DNA of 64,000 nt from positions 5,274,673 through 5,338,672 of the forward strand of contig BROE01000009.1 in assembly GCA_036571765.1 (NCBI GenBank), in the 5' to 3' direction. A program made the position numbers and the translations under genes. This DNA comes from Plecoglossus altivelis. Lineage: Eukaryota; Chordata; Actinopteri; Osmeriformes; Plecoglossidae. This document shows positions 58,950 to 64,000 of this stretch, piece by piece. How positions within the stretch are numbered: the first letter of the stretch is position 1; every line of letters begins with the position of its first letter. The notes beneath the pieces were generated by a model. That model was not told the DNA's origin, made no database searches, and saw only the letters and a list, made by a program, of their open reading frames with translations.

Positions 58950-61160
58950 GGGCCACTTGTCTTTGCTGGCATCCCAGAACACTGACAGGTCTGCCTTCCT
59001 AATTCCAAGTGGTGTTACAGTGACCCTGACAGTTCTGCGGCGTGGCATCCCACCCTGAGTATGGGCGCTGGGGCTGTGTGTGCGTGGTGGTTCACCATCC
59101 AGACACCTGAGCTAGCAGCAGAGCTATCGCTGCTGCAGGTCTCGGTCTCTCCAGACTCCAGGGTCAGACAGGACAGGCCCTGGGCCTGAGGCAGATGACT
59201 TCCCCAGGTGACTGAAGTCATGATCTGTGCATGAGCTGCATACACAGCCCCCGGGCCACACCAGCCTCACACCTCTTCCTCTCACTCCTCCTCCTGCTCT
59301 CACACCCACCTCTCACCCTTGCCCCCTCCCCCTCCCCCGGCTCCACCTTGACCTCTCCCCCCTGCCTCGTCCTCATCCCTGCCTCTCAACCCTGCCTTCT
59401 TTCCCCAGGCAAATATTAAGACCCCTGCAAGCTTCACCCTGCTCAGCAATGATGAGATTCTCTTTCACGTCAGGGTTTTTCATCTTTTTTTTTTTTTTGG
59501 AAGAACAAGGAAACAAACAACAACAGCGACAGCGACATTGTCAGTGGTGTTGCATTTAGTCCAGTAGAACATGATAAATACATCTCCGGTGTGAAGGTCG
59601 GGCAACCCTGACGCAAGACATATTTGGCAGGCCGACATAATGCTTTCCAAGTTTGCGGAACAAATGAAATTCTGCTGCTCGGTTGCACTTTGCCTCCCAA
59701 CAACCATTACAACTAGCTTTATATATGGTCGGGGCAGCGGACCATCAAATGGTGTTTCCCTACTGCTGGGGGAGGGAGGGGTGGGGGGGAGCCACTATGA
59801 TGGAGAGCAGCAATCCTGCGCTTGGATGTAAAGGCACAGTCCTGGTCTATATTTGGTAGTGAAATGATCTTATTATGCTCCTGAAACTCACACAAAGGCT
59901 AACATAAATGGATCTTGACAACTCTAAGCGTGGCATCTGGGCTTGGGGGCTTTGACTGCGGGAGACGTTGGGGAACAGGAGAGGTGCTGAGGGACGTCTA
60001 TTGTGAAGGCAGGCATTATGAATAGATAGCTGATTTGATGATGTGGTTCATCATTAGGGTTAATCTGATGAATTTGTGGGCCGGTGTGTCATACGCTGCC
60101 CCGTGTTGTAAACTGGCCATTAATAACCAGAGTCTCTCAGAAGACGCCGTCAGTTAACCATTCAGTTTTCCTCTTTCATTCTCTCCTAATGTTTGCTTTT
60201 CGCTCGAATCGCTGATAAATAAAATGACAAACAATGTAAAATGATTCTCTTCACCAACAGTCATTTTTCATCGGCGGTAAACCCGCTCTCTCCCTCCTCC
60301 CGGTCCTCCTCCAGCAGAGTTTGCATGCGTGGTGTTGTGGTATTAATCTGTGTGTCGGTCAGTAGGGAGCCGGCAGGTTCGCCTTTGATTTATTGCCAAC
60401 TTAATTCAAAATGGCTGTAGATGATGAACGCCATGGAAAGTTGGGACTTGTGTGGTGGAAGCAAGAGACTGTCAAGCTCCCATTTCTCAGGTAAAAAATG
60501 TTAGGATATTGCAAGGGGCAAATCTGTGTGTGTAAATGGGTCTTCAAATCTGTGCATGTAAATGGGCATGTAAATGTAGGTACACGTGCGCTTTATAAAA
60601 ACGTAAAGTTGGACCAACATTGTCTTCTAATCTTGAGCCGCAGGTCAGGTAGATTGTCAGAGATGAAGTAGATTGTGAGATGACTTAACCATGTGCTCAG
60701 CTTAGTCCTCAGACAGCTCCAGACCCTGTTAACACTCACTTTAGAAGCAGCTTAGATATCACAGTAGCTCAAACACACACACAGACACACTCACACAGAC
60801 CAGGTCAGTTCAATACGTGGCCTTTGTGAATATGAGTTCTCTCCAAGGCCAGTTTGTGTGAAAGCAGGGGGGGGGGCGTGGGCCTGTTGGTCCGTCCTCA
60901 GAGTAACAAGGCAGCAATCTGAGAGTCATTCACCAGGGCCGTCTCTTGAGACCTGGGGCATGGGCCAATCGCAACCACCAGCCACCTCCGCATTCCAACC
61001 ACTGAATCAATTGGAGCGACGGCCCCCTCAGGGGAAGGGCATTACTGCCTGCAGCCACAACAACAACAACAGCTGGAGCTGGAGAGCAGCCTCACTGGAG
61101 CTCTACAGGCTAGCAGTCCTGGAGACTCAGCCCTAACTGAGTCTTCTGGACCCATACCTA
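58950..61160. other. Unique sequence upstream of the NPAS3 exon, no further exon seen
   Basis: Mostly unique DNA including the candidate island at 60.0-60.27 kb. A C-rich patch lies at 59260-59405 and a T13 run near 59489. No NPAS3 upstream exon was recognised. Confidence 0.55.
60000..60270. promoter_or_regulatory. Candidate conserved non-coding island
   Basis: Repeat-free sequence about 1.2-1.4 kb upstream of the NPAS3 exon contains GGCCATTAATAACC, TGATAAATAAAATGAC, CATCATTAGGGTTAATC and TCTCCTAATG. Its texture differs from the surrounding low-complexity DNA. Conservation was not tested. Confidence 0.3.
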
Positions 61161-61337
61161 GGTTCCAACCCCAGCCCTCACCCTCCCCTCCTGGTTCCAA
61201 CCCCAGCCCTCACCCTCCTCTCCTGGTTCCAACCCCAGCCCTCACCCTCCTTTCCTGGTTCCAACCCCAGCCCTTACCCTCCTCTCCTGGCTCCAACCCC
61301 AGCCCTCACCCTCCTCTCCTGGCTCCAACCCCAGTCT
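61161..61337 (+). repeat. 32-bp minisatellite just upstream of the NPAS3 bHLH exon
   Basis: The phrase GGTTCCAACCCCAGCCCTCA starts at 61161 and recurs at 61193, 61225, 61257, 61289 (GGCTCC variant) and 61321 (partial), an exact 32-base period. Five full units and a part unit are present. Each unit contains CCCCAG after a pyrimidine-rich stretch, so the array carries several weak acceptor-like sites. It ends about 60 bases before the true acceptor. Confidence 0.95.
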
Positions 61338-61395
61338 TGAGCCATATCCTCTCCTTGTTCCCCAGCCCTAACCCTCAGCCATCTCCTCTCCTCAG
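61338..61395 (+). promoter_or_regulatory. 3' splice site and polypyrimidine tract of the NPAS3 bHLH exon
   Basis: The exon is preceded by a C/T-rich stretch that ends CATCTCCTCTCCTCAG, with the acceptor AG at 61394-61395. The preceding AG at about 61376 (CTCAGCC) is roughly 20 bases upstream. CCCTAAC at about 61366-61372 resembles a branch-point consensus and lies at a plausible distance. The acceptor choice is supported because the reading frame loses NPAS3 similarity immediately upstream of it. Confidence 0.85.
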
Positions 61396-61640
61396 GTTGC
61401 AGGCTCTGAGGAAGGAGAAGTCACGGGACGCAGCCCGTTCGCGGCGAGGGAAGGAGAACTTTGAGTTCTACGAGCTGGCCAAGATGCTGCCCCTCCCCGG
61501 AGCCATCACCTCGCAGCTGGACAAGGCATCCATCATCCGCCTGACCATCAGCTACCTGAAGATGAGAGACTTCGCCAACCAGGGAGACCCCCCGTGGAAC
61601 CTGCGCATCGAGGGGCCGCCGCCCAACACCTCCGTCAAAG
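61396..61640 (+). CDS. npas3: NPAS3 internal exon encoding the bHLH domain
   Basis: This exon encodes the DNA-binding and dimerisation part of neuronal PAS domain protein 3, a nuclear bHLH-PAS transcription factor that works as a heterodimer with ARNT-class partners and acts in brain development. The 245 bases give one base of a split codon, 81 full codons (LQALRKEKSR to PPPNTSVK) and one base of the next split codon. In order they show the basic region (residues about 5-21, KEKSRDAARSRRGKEN), helix 1 (FEFYELAKMLPL), a short loop (PGAITSQ) and helix 2 (LDKASIIRLTISYLKMRDF), followed by the linker NQGDPPWNLR toward PAS-A. The DFANQGDPPWNL stretch separates it from NPAS1 and from SIM proteins, as I recall those families. 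Differences from mammalian NPAS3 as remembered (AKM for AKL, LPG for LPA, RIE for RME) are conservative. Boundaries rest on AG before 61396 and GTAAG at 61641. The PAS domains and N-terminus are not in this window. The paralogue in a duplicated fish genome is undetermined. Confidence 0.95.
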
Positions 61641-61646
61641 GTAAGA
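61641..61646 (+). promoter_or_regulatory. 5' splice site of the NPAS3 bHLH exon
   Basis: The exon ends AAAG and is followed by GTAAGA, a strong match to the vertebrate donor consensus. The split leaves one base of the next codon on this exon (phase 1). Reading through would reach an in-frame TAA at 61661-61663 after seven codons, so retention of this intron would truncate the protein. Confidence 0.9.
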
Positions 61647-62237
61647 CTGCTGAGGACACTTAAAGCTGCTCATCTCTCCTGCCAGACTGGTCTGCAGGAA
61701 GTAAAATAGAGACCTCCCAAATAGCAACATACTGTGGGATATATACAATATAAATATATTTTGTCTGGAAGACCTACATAGTCCACAGTAGACATCAAAA
61801 GATCAAGAAATCGTACGCTGCAGTGTTGTCAAGACTTGTGCTGTACAAATATTATGGACAACGGCAATCACATACTGTATGTAAAAGCACATCTAGCTTA
61901 GCACAAGTAGTCGTGGACAAGAAACTGTGATGAACAGAATGTTCTCTGTTTAGAAAGGTTAGCTCTCGCTGGAACCCACACGCCTACGTATTTAAACTCT
62001 TTAATTTGAGGGAAGCAGTTGTAAAAGGTATTCATCTGTATCAAGTATGATGTACAATGCGGAACTATACGAAAGAGTTGAATTAGACCTCTTGCCGCCC
62101 AGGTGTGGTGACAGCGCAAGTCATAATATTAACAGTTATAACAATGAGGACGTTTCGATTTGTAAAACTACCGTGAACCTGGTCTCTGAATATGAGAGAA
62201 GAAGAACAAAGGGTCTCTTGTGACTATGGTGTGGTAA

Positions 62238-62263
62238 CCCCCCCCCCCCCAAAAAAAAAAAAA
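62238..62263 (+). repeat. C13-A13 homopolymer pair
   Basis: Thirteen C are followed directly by thirteen A, an abrupt junction of two homopolymers of equal apparent length. Confidence 0.95.
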
Positions 62264-62460
62264 CATTTAACTTTGATAAATCCAGCTTTGAGTCTGGTCT
62301 CCAGAAATCCAAAGCGTTTCCAAATTTAACTGAATTTGCCTTTGAAATGGTCCTTTTGTGCAGTGCACTTACGGGAGCTGCATTTCTGGATAGTTTAAAA
62401 GGGTCTACGCTCTGAGGAATGACCGCAGAGATTAAAGTAAATTGCTGGAAATTTCTGTCA

Positions 62461-62532
62461 CTGTGTGTGTGCCTGTGTGTGTGTGTATGTGCCTGTGTGT
62501 GTGTGCGTGTGTGTGTTTGTGTGCGTGTGTAC
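62461..62532 (+). repeat. GT microsatellite
   Basis: GT runs with GTGCCTGTG and GCGTG interruptions in the intron downstream of the NPAS3 exon. Confidence 0.93.
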
Positions 62533-63596
62533 GCCCAGAAGCCTATTCTGCGCTGAGGCAGAGCATACACAACAGATGGCATGGTTGTGTTGGGGTCTTT
62601 GAAGAGACACATGCATATTAATGAGCAGAAGAATGAATGTATACGCAGGACTGTTTGGGGGAAATCAACTGCCTCAATTTCCTCCAACACTTCCAACAGC
62701 TATAGGTACACGCAGCCTTTTACATCCAATCAGACATGATTACACAGTGCCGGCCCAGTATAGAGGAGGGATTGGTCTGGCGTGTTTCTTGAGGGATATT
62801 TTAATGAGAACAGCAAGGTGGTATGTACGCTTCTAGAACAATGAGTGGGCAGCGCGTTGCTCTCTCCTATCGACGACGTCTGTTTGAATGGCAGCGGCGG
62901 TTTGTAGCGTTGCATTAGCGCCGTGTTTTAAACAGAGCTGCAATCGATTCCTGTCTGTGCCGTTGCTGCTGCGCTGCCTGGGAGCGGAGGATGGAGATGA
63001 CTGGAGCAGCTTGCCAGTACAGCCTGAACAATCAGCCCTACAAGCCTGGACAGTCAGTCTTATTTGGAATGGGGGTTTTTTAATGATTCGTTACATCTCG
63101 GTGTCTGGCACGTACAGTAAACACTCTAATAAAAACCTGAAAAATATTGTTTAAAAAAATTAAACCAATTCATTGAAGAACATCAATACCCCAACAAAAT
63201 AGCAAAAAAAATCTCAATTCAAACTAGTGCACCAGTGTTCTTCCTGAGGTGATATCCTGTAGTCCTCCAAGCAGCGACAGAACATGAAGCACGACGGCTG
63301 TCTCTGTAGATGGACGGCGTACACTAGATTTTGATTGGTTTATAGTAGTCATCACACCCACCCACAGGAAGCGGGTTTAACCAATGACCTTCATTGAAGT
63401 GCAGATGAGGAGAGAGAGGAGAGACCTGATGTGGGGAGGAGGCAGAGAGGGTGAGACCAGGAAGGGCCTGTGTTACTGGGGGGGAGAGAGGAGGGGACAT
63501 AGATGGTTTGATTGTATCTTCTGTATTACTGACAGAGAGGCCATGTCCCATTTCCCTGCATCATTGTTTGCTAGCTTGCACAGATCAAAGTTATCC

Positions 63597-63599
63597 AGC

Positions 63600-63635
<36 letters not shown>

Positions 63636-63652
63636 CAGCCAGCTTGCCTGCC
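63597..63652 (+). repeat. CCAG/GCCT tetranucleotide repeat
   Basis: About eleven CCAG-type units are followed by TTGCCTGCCTGCC. Confidence 0.94.
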
Positions 63653-64000
63653 TGCCACCGCCACAGTAATATTGTTTCTGATGCAGGGTCGACCCAGTTC
63701 ATTTGGTAGAGCAGTACCTCAATCACTGGCCCTACCCCATTCCTTCCATCGCGGCACGCTTGTCTCCACGCCGGCCGTCTCCACGCGGCACCGCCACGCT
63801 TGCTGTTACCATGAATATGTTATTATGGGATATTTGCTTGGGGAGGAAACCCAGAGCAGAATTCTGCCAAGGCTTTTCTACTTAATAACGGATGATTGTA
63901 ACCTTTTGGGAAATCTGGGGCCGTGTTGCGGTTTTGCAAATCCACTCTGCTTTAGGTATGGATCCGTGCTGGCGCAGGGAGGAATTCTCATTCTGCTTTC

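Larger units (their letters stand above)
1..61395 (+). other. npas3: Probable NPAS3 intron upstream of the bHLH exon
   Basis: No exon could be recognised upstream of the bHLH exon. In particular I did not find the short upstream NPAS3 exon that encodes the sequence just before the basic region. Long introns are typical of NPAS3 in vertebrates, so the whole interval is inferred to be intronic. It could still hide a small non-coding first exon or an unrelated non-coding transcript, which cannot be judged from sequence alone. Confidence 0.6.
61641..64000 (+). other. npas3: Start of the next NPAS3 intron
   Basis: The sequence after the donor contains no recognisable PAS-domain exon before the window ends. 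It holds mixed unique sequence, a C13-A13 homopolymer pair (62238-62263), a GT repeat (62461-62532), a CCAG tetranucleotide run (about 63597-63650) and an AT-richer unique stretch at the end. Confidence 0.7.

Noticed and set aside
63690..63735. tRNA-like text (TTGGTAGAGCAGTACC)
   Set aside because: Resembles the A-box part of tRNA-derived SINEs, but no B box or cloverleaf follows at the right distance.

Overview
The window looks like the inside of one very large vertebrate gene, most likely from a ray-finned fish. The only coding sequence I can support is a single internal exon at 61396-61640 (+). It encodes the basic helix-loop-helix region of neuronal PAS domain protein 3 (NPAS3), a brain transcription factor. 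The exon has a polypyrimidine/AG acceptor and a GTAAG donor, and its 81 full codons are flanked by split codons. NPAS3 genes are known for very long introns. The simplest reading is that 1-61395 is the end of one such intron and 61641-64000 is the start of the next. I found no other exon, RNA gene, CRISPR array, intact transposon or bacterial-type feature. The fish assignment is inferred from small substitutions in the exon compared with the mammalian protein as I remember it, and from the extreme density of dinucleotide repeats. A salmonid is possible but not proven.

Layout: the window is dominated by simple and tandem repeats. CA/GT and CT/GA microsatellites recur every one to two kilobases. 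Among them sit minisatellites with clear unit lengths: 31 bp (1.7 kb), 22 bp (1.85 kb), 24 bp (2.95-3.6 kb), 35 bp (5.3 kb), 13 bp (12.0 kb), 22 bp (17.9-18.3 kb), 33 bp (21.3 kb), about 10-15 bp (23.6-24.1 kb), 12 bp (27.1-27.6 kb), 17 bp running into an assembly gap (35.6 kb), 25 bp palindromic (37.4-37.7 kb), 13 bp (39.0 kb), 41 bp (45.1-45.4 kb), a GGCAGGGGGCAT-centred unit (47.4-47.9 kb) and 32 bp ending about 60 bp upstream of the NPAS3 exon (61.16-61.34 kb). Long one-sided purine/pyrimidine tracts lie at 8.0-8.4, 17.9-18.35, 28.4-29.07, 31.5-31.8 and 43.9-44.3 kb.

Two large-scale oddities stand out. First, about 2.4-2.5 kb is present twice in direct orientation (48464-about 51000 and 51051-about 53460). 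The copies appear nearly identical in complex sequence and differ mainly in simple repeats. This is either a very recent tandem duplication or two haplotypes assembled end to end. Second, two stretches (about 1770-2740 and 36430-37260) are strongly depleted in G on the plus strand and look like poor-quality consensus. One of them lies beside the 207-base N gap at 35777-35983. Between the repeats are quieter AT-rich islands, for example 24.5-24.8, 42.0-42.25 and 60.0-60.26 kb. They have the look of conserved non-coding elements, but this needs alignment to confirm.

Most long open frames here are translations of tandem repeats whose frames happen to lack stops, not genes. I found no convincing new biological system. 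The most useful leads are the duplication, the minisatellite beside the bHLH exon acceptor, the palindromic and hairpin sequences, and the candidate conserved islands.
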